Positions 19,957 to 30,907 of a stretch of 64,000 nt of DNA are shown one piece after another (position 1 is the first letter of the stretch; the number at the start of each line of letters is the position of its first letter). A program made the position numbers and the translations under genes. The notes beneath the pieces are model-generated. The model was given only the letters and a program-made list of their open reading frames with translations. It searched no databases and was not told the DNA's origin. Origin of the DNA: Acidimicrobiaceae bacterium (GTDB lineage Bacteria > Actinomycetota > Acidimicrobiia > Acidimicrobiales > Ilumatobacteraceae); NCBI GenBank assembly GCA_024641005.1, contig JAHEDX010000007.1:1-64000 (forward strand). Direction: 5' to 3'.

Positions 19957-21063
19957 TCAGTTCCACACCTGATCGGCGACGTCGACGACGAGGCGCAGCT
20001 TGGCCCACTGGTCGTCTTCGGTGATCTCGTTGCCGTGGACGGTGCTGGAGAATCCGCACTGCGGGCTCAGACACATCTGGTCGAGATCGACGTACTCGGC
20101 TGCTTCGAGGATCCGTGCCCGGAGCAGAGCCGTGTCCTCGAGTTGAGCGGTCTTCGACGTGACGATGCCGAGCACCAGTGTCTTGTCGTCGGGAAAGAAG
20201 CGCAGCGGAGCGAAGTCGCCGGAGCGTTCGTCGTCGTACTCGAGGAAGTAGGCGTCGACGTTGACCTCGTTGAACAACACTTCGGCGACCGCTTCGTAAC
20301 CTCCGCTCGCGAAGTGGGTGCTGCGGAAGTTGCCGCGGCACAGATGGATGCCCACGGTCAGGTCGTCCGGTCGCCCGTCGATCGCACTGTTGATCAGCGC
20401 CGCGTAGGTGCGCGGCAGCGCATCCGGGTCGTCGCCGCGATCGACAGCTCCCTGACGCATCACCGGATCGCACAGGTACGCGAGGTTGGTGTCGTCGAGT
20501 TGGAGGTACCGGCACCCGGCGTCGTAGAGCGCTGAGATCTCATCGCGGTAGCACTGGGCGAGGTCCTCGAAGAACACGTCGAGATCGGGATACGACTCGA
20601 TGTCGATGCCCCCGCGCCCGCCACGGAAGTGGACCATCGTCGGGGACGGGATCGCGACCTTCGGCGTCTGGCTGGTGTGCCCGGCGACGAAGCGGTAGTC
20701 GTCGACCTGGATCGGGTTGCGGTGCCGGAGCTTGCCGGTGACCGAGATCTTCGGGGGCGTCATGTGCACGGTCTCTTGCGAGCCGGAGCTGGACGCGATC
20801 GCTCCGCTGACCGTGACACCGTCGAGCTGTTCGAGGAAGTCGAGGTGGAACCATGCGCGCCGGAACTCGCCGTCGGTGATGCTCTTGATCCCGGTCGCCT
20901 CGAGCTTCGGGATCATCGCTGCGATCGCGTCGTCTTCGATGGAGCGCAGCTCCGCTCTGTCGATCTCGCCGCGTGCCTGACGTGCCCGGGCGTCGTGGAT
21001 CGCTGCCGGACGCAACAGGCTTCCGACGTGATCGGCACGGAACGGGGGCGCGATGTTGGGCAT
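19957..21063 (-). CDS. Cobalamin-independent methionine synthase (MetE) C-terminal-like protein
   Basis: RADHVGSLLRP...SITDGEFRRAWFHLDF; IHLCRGNFRS; CLSPQCGFSST. Start at MPNIAPPFRADHVG (21063). Confidence 0.85.
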   Translation of the reverse strand: MPNIAPPFRADHVGSLLRPAAIHDARARQARGEIDRAELRSIEDDAIAAMIPKLEATGIKSITDGEFRRAWFHLDFLEQLDGVTVSGAIASSSGSQETVHMTPPKISVTGKLRHRNPIQVDDYRFVAGHTSQTPKVAIPSPTMVHFRGGRGGIDIESYPDLDVFFEDLAQCYRDEISALYDAGCRYLQLDDTNLAYLCDPVMRQGAVDRGDDPDALPRTYAALINSAIDGRPDDLTVGIHLCRGNFRSTHFASGGYEAVAEVLFNEVNVDAYFLEYDDERSGDFAPLRFFPDDKTLVLGIVTSKTAQLEDTALLRARILEAAEYVDLDQMCLSPQCGFSSTVHGNEITEDDQWAKLRLVVDVADQVWN

Positions 21064-21085
21064 GGAGCGATCCAACCAGGTCACC

Positions 21086-21099
21086 GACAATATTGTCAA
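21086..21099. promoter_or_regulatory. Candidate GntR operator GACAATATTGTC(AA)
   Basis: Perfect 12-bp palindrome 23 bp upstream of the MetE-like start; shares 13-mer TTGACAATATTGT with the ligA upstream region. Confidence 0.6.
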
Positions 21100-21216
21100 A
21101 ACAGTCATTCCGAGAGGCATCGATCGGAGTGCCCACGGCATTCGTCCTGTCGACTCGGTCGGACGTGGGGATTTCGGTGACGCCTCGAACTCCCGCCGGC
21201 CGGCAATTGCGCACAG

Positions 21217-21230
21217 GATTGTGGACAATC
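21217..21230. promoter_or_regulatory. Candidate GntR operator GATTGT-GG-ACAATC
   Basis: Perfect 6-bp inverted repeat with 2-nt spacer upstream of the SBP gene; matches ATTGTnnACAAT at 27888. Confidence 0.5.
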
Positions 21231-21303
21231 GGGGTGAGCGTGACTACTGTCCCTACCGTGCGACCTGGACCGGTTGTGCATCCATCTCACACGGGGGACC
21301 GAC

Positions 21304-22413
21304 ATGACGAATCACCGACGGGGAAAGACGCTGCGTCTCGGCGCACTGCTCTTCACCTTCACCTTGGCAGCCGCCGCCTGCGGCGGCGACGACGACACCA
21401 CCGCTGACACCACCGCTGCCCCGGCAGCGACCGACGCACCGGCGGCGACCGACGCACCTGCTGCGACCGACGCGCCGACGCCCACCGATGCACCGGTGGC
21501 GACCGATGCGCCGACGGCGACTACTGCGCCGGCCGAGCCCGCAGGGCCGCCCGAGAAGGCCGAGCTGAAGCTCGGCATCATTCCGATCGCGGATGTCGCT
21601 CCTGTCTTCATCGGCATCGAGCAGGGCTTCTTCGCCGCCGAGGGTCTGACCGTGACGACCGAGTTCGCTCAGGGCGGCGCAGCAGCCATCCCGGCGGTCA
21701 TCTCGGGTGACATCGACTTCGCGTTCGGCGCCTACCCGTCGTTCTTCTCGGCGGTGCAAGAGGGCCTGCCCCTCCTCATCGCGACCGAGGCGAACCGTGC
21801 CGCGCCACTGTTCGGTGGGCTGTACTCGATGCCCGACTCCGGGATCACGACGCCGGCCGACATGGCAGGCAAGACGATCGCCGTCAACACGCTCAACAAC
21901 CTCGTGCAGCTCGCCGTCGAGGTGCAGCTCCAGGACGCCGGTCTGACACTCGACGATGTGACCCTGGTCGAGATCCCGTTCCCTGACATGGTGGCCACCC
22001 TCGAGCGCGGCGACGTCGATGTGATCTCCGTCGTCGAACCATTCGGCACGATCGCCAAGAACAGCTTGGGTGCGGTGCTCGTCACCGACATGTTCGCCGG
22101 CCGGATCGAGGACTTCCCGGTCGCCGGCTTCTATGTGACCGAGTCGTTCGCGGCCGACAATCCGAACACCGTGGCGGCGTTCAACCGTGCATTCGCTGCA
22201 GCCGTTGAGTACGCCAACACGGTCGACGATGCGGTGCCGCAGATCCTGCCGACCTACATCTCGACCGCCACGGTCGAGAGCGCCCGCACGCTCAACTACC
22301 CGCTGTTCGTCTCGGGTCTCGACACCGACGTCGTCCAGGTGGTACCGGACTTCATGGCCGACGCCGGGCTGCTCGACGCAACGATCGACGTGACGTCGGT
22401 CATCGTCAAGTGA
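21304..22413 (+). CDS. ABC transporter substrate-binding lipoprotein, NMT1/THI5 (NitT/TauT) family
   Basis: Lipobox LAAAACGGDDD; Thr/Ala/Asp/Pro repeat linker; ELKLGIIPIADVAPVFIGIEQGFFAAEGLTV. Confidence 0.88.
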   Translation: MTNHRRGKTLRLGALLFTFTLAAAACGGDDDTTADTTAAPAATDAPAATDAPAATDAPTPTDAPVATDAPTATTAPAEPAGPPEKAELKLGIIPIADVAPVFIGIEQGFFAAEGLTVTTEFAQGGAAAIPAVISGDIDFAFGAYPSFFSAVQEGLPLLIATEANRAAPLFGGLYSMPDSGITTPADMAGKTIAVNTLNNLVQLAVEVQLQDAGLTLDDVTLVEIPFPDMVATLERGDVDVISVVEPFGTIAKNSLGAVLVTDMFAGRIEDFPVAGFYVTESFAADNPNTVAAFNRAFAAAVEYANTVDDAVPQILPTYISTATVESARTLNYPLFVSGLDTDVVQVVPDFMADAGLLDATIDVTSVIVK

Positions 22414-22472
22414 CGTTGGCGCAGCGACCATGACATCCCGGTCAGCAAATCACGGTTGATCGAATCAAGCTG

Positions 22473-23267
22473 ATGGCATCGGCATCCCGATCGCGCCGCG
22501 TCCCCGTGAAATGGGTGCGCGGCGCGATCGGCGCCGGTGTCTTGTTCGTTGCGTTGGAGGTGCTGACGAGAGCCGAACTCGTCACTGCCGAATATCTTCC
22601 GCCGGCGTCGTCGATCCTGCGCGAGGTGTTCAGCCTGCTGACGACGCGGGCGTTTCTCAGGGATCTCTGGGTGACGATCCAAGCGTGCCTGATCGGGCTG
22701 GCGATCGCCACACTCGTCGCCGTGCCGCTCGGTTTGGTGCTCGGGCTGGGTCGCACTGCGTACAAGGCGACGATCGTCGTGATCGAGTTCCTGCGACCGA
22801 TCCCGTCGGTGGCGTTGATCCCCTTGGCGATCCTCATCTACGGACGCGGCACCGACATGAAGGTGGCGTTGGTCGTGTTCGCGTGCCTCTGGCCGATCCT
22901 GTTCAACACGATCTACGGCATGCACTCGGTCGACCCGGTGGCAGCCGACACGGCGCGGGTGTTCGGGCTCGGCCGCATCCGGATCGGTACCCGCGTCTAC
23001 TTGCGCAGTGCCTCGCCGTTCATCTTCACCGGTTTCAAGATCGCGACGTCGATAGCGGTGATCCTCGCGGTGAGCGCCGAACTGATAGCGGGCGGCTCCG
23101 AAGGCATCGGCATCGTGATGCTCGAGGAGGCCTCGGTCGGCAATCAGAAGACCGTGTACGCAGTCACCATCGTGACCGGCCTGATCGGTCTCGTGTTGCT
23201 GGGAGCGCTCGGCGCTGTCGAACGCCGCATGTTCGCGTGGGCCCAAGCCGAACGGGCAGTGGCATGA
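22473..23267 (+). CDS. ABC transporter permease (NitT/TauT type)
   Basis: EFLRPIPSVALIPLAILIYGRGTDMKVALVVFACLWPILFNTIYG. Confidence 0.9.
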   Translation: MASASRSRRVPVKWVRGAIGAGVLFVALEVLTRAELVTAEYLPPASSILREVFSLLTTRAFLRDLWVTIQACLIGLAIATLVAVPLGLVLGLGRTAYKATIVVIEFLRPIPSVALIPLAILIYGRGTDMKVALVVFACLWPILFNTIYGMHSVDPVAADTARVFGLGRIRIGTRVYLRSASPFIFTGFKIATSIAVILAVSAELIAGGSEGIGIVMLEEASVGNQKTVYAVTIVTGLIGLVLLGALGAVERRMFAWAQAERAVA

Positions 23268-24043
23268 CGATCTCGCCTCGACTCATCCGCCATGCCAAGG
23301 ATCTCGGCCTGCAGATCATCGTCGTCGCAGCGGTGCTGGCGGTCTGGAAACTCGGCACCGAGTGGGCCGACTCGCTCTATTTCCCCTCACCCAACAAGGT
23401 GTTCGCCGAGGTGTGGAACGGCTGGATCTTGGACTGGTCGAACACCTGGGAGGACAACCTCCAGCCGAGCCTCATGCGGCTGCTGTCGGGGTTCTTCCTG
23501 GCATCGTTCTTCGCGATCACCACCGGCATCGCGATCGGCAGGTCCCGCACGCTGGGTGACTATGTCGAACCCATCATCCACTTCGTTCGTTCGATCCCGC
23601 CGCCGGCGCTGTTGCCCCTGTTCCTCGTGTTGCTGGGCATCGATGACACGATGAAGATCGTGCTGATCGCCACCGGAGTGTTCCCACCGATCCTGTTGAA
23701 CACGATCGACGGCGTCCGGTCGATCGATCCCCTCTACCTCGATACGGCAACGGCCTACCGCATCTCTCGGTCGCGGCGGCTGACCCACGTGATCCTGCCC
23801 TCGGCCGGTCCCAAGATCTTCGCCGGCCTGCGGATCTCGCTGTCGATCGCCGTGATCCTGATGGTGATCTCCGAGCTGATCGCCGCAACGAATGGCGTCG
23901 GTTTCCGGATCCTGCAGGCGCAACGCCAGTTCAAGATGGTCGACCTGTGGGCGGGCCTGGTGGTACTCGGCACGATGGGGGCGTTCCTCAACGGCGTCCT
24001 GTCCCTCGTCGAACGCCGAGTTCTGAGATGGAGACGAGCATGA
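23264..24043 (+). CDS. ABC transporter permease (NitT/TauT type)
   Basis: FVRSIPPPALLPLFLVLLGIDDTMKIVLIATGVFPPILLNTIDGV; ATGA overlap with upstream permease. Confidence 0.9.
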   Translation: MTISPRLIRHAKDLGLQIIVVAAVLAVWKLGTEWADSLYFPSPNKVFAEVWNGWILDWSNTWEDNLQPSLMRLLSGFFLASFFAITTGIAIGRSRTLGDYVEPIIHFVRSIPPPALLPLFLVLLGIDDTMKIVLIATGVFPPILLNTIDGVRSIDPLYLDTATAYRISRSRRLTHVILPSAGPKIFAGLRISLSIAVILMVISELIAATNGVGFRILQAQRQFKMVDLWAGLVVLGTMGAFLNGVLSLVERRVLRWRRA

Positions 24044-24894
24044 GTATTGAACCGATGCACGAAGAATCCGTTGACGACTCCGGCGCTGAAGCGTCCGGTT
24101 CGCTAGCGGCGACCGATCTGCACCACGTATACGGACGAGGGACGTCGGAGGAGCACCACGCTCTCGGTGGCATCACGTTCAGCATGAACAAGGGTGAGTT
24201 CGTCGCGATCGTGGGCCCGTCTGGATGCGGCAAGACCACGCTCTTGCGCTGCCTGTCGGGCCTCATGGCGCCCACGTCTGGCTCGGTGATGCTCGAAGGT
24301 GTGCCGGTCGAGTCGGTGCCGAAGGACCTCACGCTGGTCTTCCAGGACTACCGCCGGTCGCTGTACCCGTGGTTGCGGGTCGACGCGAACGTCGAGTTCC
24401 CCCTCAAGAACAGCGGGATCGGCAAGGCCGAGCGGACCGAGCGGGTCCGTCAGGCGCTCGAGGACGTCGGATTGAGCGGGCACGCCAGCAAGTACCCGGG
24501 CCAGTTGTCCGGCGGCATGCAGCAGCGGGTATCGATCGCCCGGGCGCTCGCGTACCGACCGCACCTGCTGCTGATGGACGAGCCGTTCGCGTCGGTCGAC
24601 GCCCAGACGCGTGCGTCGCTCGAAGACGTGCTGCTCGAGGTGTGGGCCCGCCGCCGCAAGACGGTGCTGTTCGTCACCCACGACATCGACGAGAGCGTGT
24701 ACCTCGCCGACCGGGTCGTCGTGCTGTCGAACGCGCCGTCACACGTGATGGCCGAGATCGTCGTCGACATCCCGCGCCCACGCGACCAGATCGAGACGAA
24801 GGCGACCCCGGAGTTCGTCGAACTCCGTGCCGAGGTGGCACGACTCATCCGTGACGCCGGGACGGGTGCCGGCAAACCTGCCGGAGACTCATGA
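24040..24894 (+). CDS. ABC transporter ATP-binding protein (NitT/TauT type)
   Basis: Walker A GPSGCGKTT, signature LSGGMQQRV, Walker B LLLMDEPF. Confidence 0.92.
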   Translation: MSIEPMHEESVDDSGAEASGSLAATDLHHVYGRGTSEEHHALGGITFSMNKGEFVAIVGPSGCGKTTLLRCLSGLMAPTSGSVMLEGVPVESVPKDLTLVFQDYRRSLYPWLRVDANVEFPLKNSGIGKAERTERVRQALEDVGLSGHASKYPGQLSGGMQQRVSIARALAYRPHLLLMDEPFASVDAQTRASLEDVLLEVWARRRKTVLFVTHDIDESVYLADRVVVLSNAPSHVMAEIVVDIPRPRDQIETKATPEFVELRAEVARLIRDAGTGAGKPAGDS

Positions 24895-26651
24895 CCGGAT
24901 CTTCGATCGACGGCCGAGGCGGCGACCCCGAGTCGCGTGCGGCCCCGGGCATCACGGCCGGAGGAGCCGTCTTCGAGCGGCTGACCCGACTGGGTGTCGA
25001 CATCGTCTTCGTCAACTCCGGTACGGACTTCCCGCCGGTGATCGAAGGGCTCGCCGAGGCCGACGCTCATGAGGTCGACGTGCCACGCGCGATCATCGTG
25101 CCGCACGAGCACGCCGCGATGGGGATGGCTCATGGTTACTACTTCGCCACGGGCCGACCGCAGGCGGTGATGCTGCACACCAACGTCGGCCTCTCCAACG
25201 GGGCAACAGGTGCGATCAACGCGGCCACCGACCACGTGCCGATGCTGTTGATGTCCGGCCGCACCCCCACCGTCGAAGCCGACCGGTTCGGCGCACGCAC
25301 CGTGCCGATCGGCTGGGGGCAGGAGATGCGCGATCAGACGGCGCTCGTGCGTGAGGCGTGCAAGTGGGATTACGAGTTGCGGTTCCCCGAACAGGTTCCC
25401 CAGCTCCTCGATCGGGCCCACGCGATCGCCAATTCGACGCCGAAGGGCCCGGTGTACCTGAGCCTGCCGCGCGAGGTGCTCTGCGAACCGTGCCCCGTCG
25501 AAGCGTCGGCGTCGCCCCCGGCGATGGCGGCCGCTGAGATCACTGCGCCACCCGAGCTGCTGCAACAGGCCGCGGCCCTGCTGGCCGGTGCACAGCGGCC
25601 GGTGATCTTCGCCCAGCGCGGAGCCGGGAGCCTGGCGGGGTTCGAGGCACTGGCGCGGCTCGCAGACGACTGGTCGATCCCGGTGTGCCAGTACTGGGCG
25701 GTCGCGACCGCGATCTCGGCTGTACATCCGATGTACGTGGGTCAAGACCCCGAGCCGTGGATCTCGGAGGCCGACGTCGTGCTCGTCGTCGACAGCCTCG
25801 CCCCGTGGTCGCCTGACATGCATCGGCTCGCACCGGGTTGTCGTGTGATCCAGCTCGGCCCGAACCCGCTCTACGACCGGTTCCCGGTGCGAAACTTTCG
25901 GTCGGACCTCTCGATCACCAGCGAGGTCGGCCCGGGCCTCGTCGGGCTCGAGCTCGCACTGAACGAAATCGGCGACCGCGCCGTGGCGGTCGATCGAGCC
26001 GCGATGGTCGACCGTCGAGAACGCGTCGACGTCCACAACGGGCACCGCCGAGATCGCCTGGCCGGACTCGCCGACGACGGTGACGACCGACCCATGACGA
26101 AGGAGTGGGTCGCCCACCGTGTCGGACAGGCGATCCGCGGCCGCGCCGCCACGGTGATCTCCGAGCTGGGGTGCCCGCTCGACGCACTCGAGCTCACCGA
26201 ACACGACTCGTGGCGCCAGGAACCTCACTCGGGTGGGCTGGGCTGGGGACTGCCCTGCGCGATGGGCATCAAGCTCGCCGATCCGGATCGGCTCGTCGTC
26301 GCCACGATGGGGGACGGGTCGTACATGTTCGCCAACCCGGTCGCCTGTCATCAGGTGGCAGAGGCGAACGACATCGCGGTGCTCACGATCGTGCTGAACA
26401 ACGGCGGTTACGGAGCGGTACGCAACTCGGTGCTGGGCATGTACCCGTCCGGTTATGCATCCAAGGGCGACGAGGTGCCGCTCACCGGGTTGTCACCGAG
26501 CCCCGATTTCGCCAAGGTGGCCGAAGCGAGCCGCGCCCATGCAGAAACGGTCGTGCACGGTCGCGATCTCGTAGCCGCGATCGACCGCGCGATCCGAGTG
26601 GTCACCGTCGAACGGCGCCAGGCCCTGCTCGATGTCCGCATCGTCGACTGA
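24891..26651 (+). CDS. Thiamine-diphosphate-dependent enzyme (acetolactate synthase/2-oxoacid decarboxylase-like)
   Basis: VFVNSGTDFPPVIEGL...VPHEHAAMGMAHGYYFATGRPQAV; ThDP motif GDGSYMFANPVACHQVAEANDIAVLTIVLNN. Confidence 0.85.
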   Translation: MTGSSIDGRGGDPESRAAPGITAGGAVFERLTRLGVDIVFVNSGTDFPPVIEGLAEADAHEVDVPRAIIVPHEHAAMGMAHGYYFATGRPQAVMLHTNVGLSNGATGAINAATDHVPMLLMSGRTPTVEADRFGARTVPIGWGQEMRDQTALVREACKWDYELRFPEQVPQLLDRAHAIANSTPKGPVYLSLPREVLCEPCPVEASASPPAMAAAEITAPPELLQQAAALLAGAQRPVIFAQRGAGSLAGFEALARLADDWSIPVCQYWAVATAISAVHPMYVGQDPEPWISEADVVLVVDSLAPWSPDMHRLAPGCRVIQLGPNPLYDRFPVRNFRSDLSITSEVGPGLVGLELALNEIGDRAVAVDRAAMVDRRERVDVHNGHRRDRLAGLADDGDDRPMTKEWVAHRVGQAIRGRAATVISELGCPLDALELTEHDSWRQEPHSGGLGWGLPCAMGIKLADPDRLVVATMGDGSYMFANPVACHQVAEANDIAVLTIVLNNGGYGAVRNSVLGMYPSGYASKGDEVPLTGLSPSPDFAKVAEASRAHAETVVHGRDLVAAIDRAIRVVTVERRQALLDVRIVD

Positions 26652-27876
26652 CGCCCGAGGCCGCTGGGCGGCGATCTCCCCGCAGAGCGAGCGCGGTCTG
26701 ATCGCGTTCCTGGCTGCGTTGAGCGGCTTGAGCGCGCTCGGTATCGATGTGCTCCTGCCCGGCCTGGGCAGTATCCGGTCGGCGTACGGTTTGGCGCCGG
26801 ACTCGACGCGCGTCTCTCTCGTCATCACGACCTACCTGTTCGGGCTGGGTGTCGGACAGGTTCTGTACGGCCCACTCGCCGATCGGTTCGGACGAAAGCC
26901 GGCATTGTTCGTCGGGCTCACGATGTATGCCGCCGGGGCGATCGGCTGCGCACTGTCGCCGAGCCTCGGAGTGATGTTCGCCTTCCGATCCTTGATGGGC
27001 CTCGGTGCTGCGTCCCCGCGCGCCATGAGCCTCACCATCGCACGCGACCGTTTCAGCGGCGACGCGATGACGCGGGTCGTCTCGCTGGTGATGCTCTTCT
27101 TCCAGCTGTCACCGGCTGTCGCCCCGTTGATCGGAGAGTCGTTGCTGACCGTCGGATCGTGGCACACGATCTTCGCCTTCGCTGCGGGAATGGCAGTGCT
27201 CACCGTGCTCTGGACGACGCGGTTCGATGAAACGCTCACCCCGGAGCGTCGGCTTCCGCTCACCTTTTCGCGCACCGCCCGCAGCGCGCGGGCAGTCATC
27301 GGTTCGAGATGGGCGCTGGGTCACGGCCTGGTGCTGATGTTCGAGTTCACCGCGTTCTATGTCTACCTCAGTTCATCCGAGCTGGTCTTCGACGACGTGT
27401 TCGGGCGCGGCGGCCAGTTCGCGGTGTTCTTCGCGGCGGGTGCGTTGCTGCAGGCGGCGTCGAATCTCATGGCGTCCAGGGTCGCCCCGGTCATCGGGAC
27501 CGCTCGACTGATGTCGTTCGTGGTCACGTCGTATGTCGGAACCGGCATGGTGTTCCTGGCGATCACCATGGCCGCCGACGGACACCCGAACTTCTGGTTG
27601 TGGTTGGCGTTGCTCTGGGTGCTCAACTCGCTGCACGCTCTGGTGCTGAGCATGGCGAACAGTCAGGCGATGCAGCCGTTGGCGGCCTTCGCCGGAACGG
27701 GGTCCGGCGTGATCGGCACGATGTCCATGATGGGCGGGGCGATCATGGCGTCGTTCGTTGCAGCCACGATCGAGGGATCGGCGACGCCGATGGCGGCTGC
27801 CTACTGCGGGTTCGGGTTGCTGGCCGGGCTCAGTCTCTGGTGGGCGCGCGGGGGAAGTGCGGCCCCGATCAGCTGA
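26632..27876 (+). CDS. MFS transporter, Bcr/CflA-like
   Basis: GQVLYGPLADRFGRKPALFVGL motif A; 12-TM pattern. Confidence 0.88.
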   Translation: MSASSTDARGRWAAISPQSERGLIAFLAALSGLSALGIDVLLPGLGSIRSAYGLAPDSTRVSLVITTYLFGLGVGQVLYGPLADRFGRKPALFVGLTMYAAGAIGCALSPSLGVMFAFRSLMGLGAASPRAMSLTIARDRFSGDAMTRVVSLVMLFFQLSPAVAPLIGESLLTVGSWHTIFAFAAGMAVLTVLWTTRFDETLTPERRLPLTFSRTARSARAVIGSRWALGHGLVLMFEFTAFYVYLSSSELVFDDVFGRGGQFAVFFAAGALLQAASNLMASRVAPVIGTARLMSFVVTSYVGTGMVFLAITMAADGHPNFWLWLALLWVLNSLHALVLSMANSQAMQPLAAFAGTGSGVIGTMSMMGGAIMASFVAATIEGSATPMAAAYCGFGLLAGLSLWWARGGSAAPIS

Positions 27877-27887
27877 CCCGGTCGCTC

Positions 27888-27909
27888 ATTGTTGACAATA
27901 TTGTTGACC
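27888..27909. promoter_or_regulatory. Candidate GntR operator cluster ATTGTTGACAAT/ATTGTTGACC
   Basis: ATTGT-TG-ACAAT (27888-27899) with second partial site; 13-mer TTGACAATATTGT shared with 21087-21099. Confidence 0.6.
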
Positions 27910-27999
27910 AAAACTACGCTGCCTTCGGCACTCAAGGGGGCGGGGAGCCGGTCGTCGCCCGGCGGGTTCCGCGGTGCACCACCCACACGAGGAGGCGTC

Positions 28000-29270
<1,271 letters not shown>

Positions 29271-29271
29271 C

Positions 29272-30240
29272 ATGACCATCAAGGTGGCGTTGGCCGGCGG
29301 GGGCGCGTTCGGCGCCAAGCACATGGACGCGATGAAGCTCATCGACGGCGTCGAAGTCGTCGCCATCGTCGGGCGCGAACTCGACCGGACGCGCTCGTTC
29401 GCCGACGATTACGGCGTCGAGCACGCGACGATCGACTTGGCCGACGTGCTCGCCATGGCAGACGTCGACGCCGTGGTGCTCGCGACGCCGACCCAACTGC
29501 ACGCCGAGCAGGCGATCGCCACGCTGCGGGCCGGCAAGCACGTGCAGGTCGAGATCCCGCTCTGTGACGCACTTGCCGACGGCGAAGCGGTGCTCGATGC
29601 CCATCGCGGCACCGACCTCGTGGCGATGGTGGGGCACACACGCCGTTTCAACCCGAGTCATCAATGGGTGCACCGGCGAGTCGTCGCCGGCGACTTGACG
29701 ATCCAGCAGATGGACGTCCAGACCTATTTCTTCCGGCGGACGAACACCAACGCGTTGGGACAACCGCGGAGTTGGACCGATCACCTGCTGTGGCACCACG
29801 CGGCGCACACCGTCGACCTGTTCCAGTATCAGACGGGCAGCCCCGTCGTCTCGGCCCACGCGGTGCAGGGCCCGATGCATCCGGAACTCGGGATCGCCAT
29901 GGACATGTCGATCCAGCTCAAGACACAGAGCGAGGCGATCTGCACGTTGTCGTTGTCGTTCAACAACGACGGACCGTTCGGGACCACGTTCCGGTATATC
30001 GGCGACACCGGTACCTACCTGGCGAAGTACGACGATCTCGAGACTGGCCGCGGTGAACAGATCGACGTCACCACCGTCGATGTGTCGACCAACGGCATCG
30101 AGCTGCAGGACCGGGAGTTCTTCGCGGCGATCGCCGAAGGCCGCGAACCGAACGCGAGCGTCGCCCAGGTGCTGCCCTGCTATCGCGTGCTGCATCAACT
30201 CGAGCGGCAACTCGAAGGGTCCTCAGATGGCACGGACTGA
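29272..30240 (+). CDS. ligC: Gfo/Idh/MocA oxidoreductase, 4-carboxy-2-hydroxymuconate-6-semialdehyde dehydrogenase-like (LigC)
   Basis: ALAGGGAFGAKHMDAMKLIDGVEVVAIVGRE; VGHTRRFNPSHQWVH; adjacency to ligAB. Confidence 0.87.
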   Translation: MTIKVALAGGGAFGAKHMDAMKLIDGVEVVAIVGRELDRTRSFADDYGVEHATIDLADVLAMADVDAVVLATPTQLHAEQAIATLRAGKHVQVEIPLCDALADGEAVLDAHRGTDLVAMVGHTRRFNPSHQWVHRRVVAGDLTIQQMDVQTYFFRRTNTNALGQPRSWTDHLLWHHAAHTVDLFQYQTGSPVVSAHAVQGPMHPELGIAMDMSIQLKTQSEAICTLSLSFNNDGPFGTTFRYIGDTGTYLAKYDDLETGRGEQIDVTTVDVSTNGIELQDREFFAAIAEGREPNASVAQVLPCYRVLHQLERQLEGSSDGTD

Positions 30241-30862
30241 ATCGATCGTCAACGAGCTGCGCAACGACATCGTGGCCGGTGTGTTCCCGGCCGGTGACCG
30301 TTTGATCGAGTTGCAGTTGTGCGAGCGGTACGCCTCCGGGCGAGCTGTCGCGCGGGCAGCGCTGGTGCAGCTCGAGTCCGAAGGGCTCGTCGTTCGACAA
30401 CCGAACCGCGGCGCGACCGTGAGGCGCATCTCGGTGTCCGAAGCGATCGAGATCACCGAGGCACGATCGGCGCTCGAACGATTGATCGCCGCCAGAGCAG
30501 CCCGCAACGCCACCGAGATCGACCGCGACGAACTGCGGGGCATCGTGGCCGACATGCGGATCTCCGTTGCGAACGGTGATGCTGCGAGGTACTCGACGCT
30601 GAACCGGACCCTGCACGGACGACTCTGCGAGATCGGCCATCACGAGATCGCCACCGACCTCGTCCACAATCTCCGCAACCGGGCGGTGTCCCACCAGTAC
30701 CGGCTCGCGATGATGCCCGGTCGCCCGAACGAGTCGCTCGAACAACATGCCGCCATCGTCGACGCCGTCGTCGCCGGTGACGAGGCGGCCGCGGCCGACG
30801 CGATGGAAGCCCATCTCGGTTCGGTGCTCAGCGTGTTGAGTCGTTGGGGCGACGCTCACTGA
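30227..30862 (+). CDS. GntR family transcriptional regulator (FCD domain)
   Basis: wHTH (LCERYASGRAVARAALVQLESEGLVVRQPNRGATVRRIS) and FCD-like C-terminus (RTLHGRLCEIGHHEI...QHAAIVDAVVAGDEAAAADAMEAHL). Confidence 0.88.
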   Translation: MARTESIVNELRNDIVAGVFPAGDRLIELQLCERYASGRAVARAALVQLESEGLVVRQPNRGATVRRISVSEAIEITEARSALERLIAARAARNATEIDRDELRGIVADMRISVANGDAARYSTLNRTLHGRLCEIGHHEIATDLVHNLRNRAVSHQYRLAMMPGRPNESLEQHAAIVDAVVAGDEAAAADAMEAHLGSVLSVLSRWGDAH

Positions 30863-30866
30863 CCGC

Positions 30867-30881
30867 ACCCGCGTCGCGGGT
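30867..30881. terminator. Hairpin ACCCGC-GTC-GCGGGT between convergent GntR and rhodanese genes
   Basis: Perfect 6-bp GC stem with 3-nt loop immediately after the stop codon. Confidence 0.45.
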
Positions 30882-30907
30882 CACCGCCGTGGCGCCGCGG
30901 CGAACGC

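Noticed and set aside
22511-23263. Long N-terminal extension of the second permease ORF
   Set aside because: Overlaps the first permease out of frame; true start is ATG 23264 with ATGA coupling.
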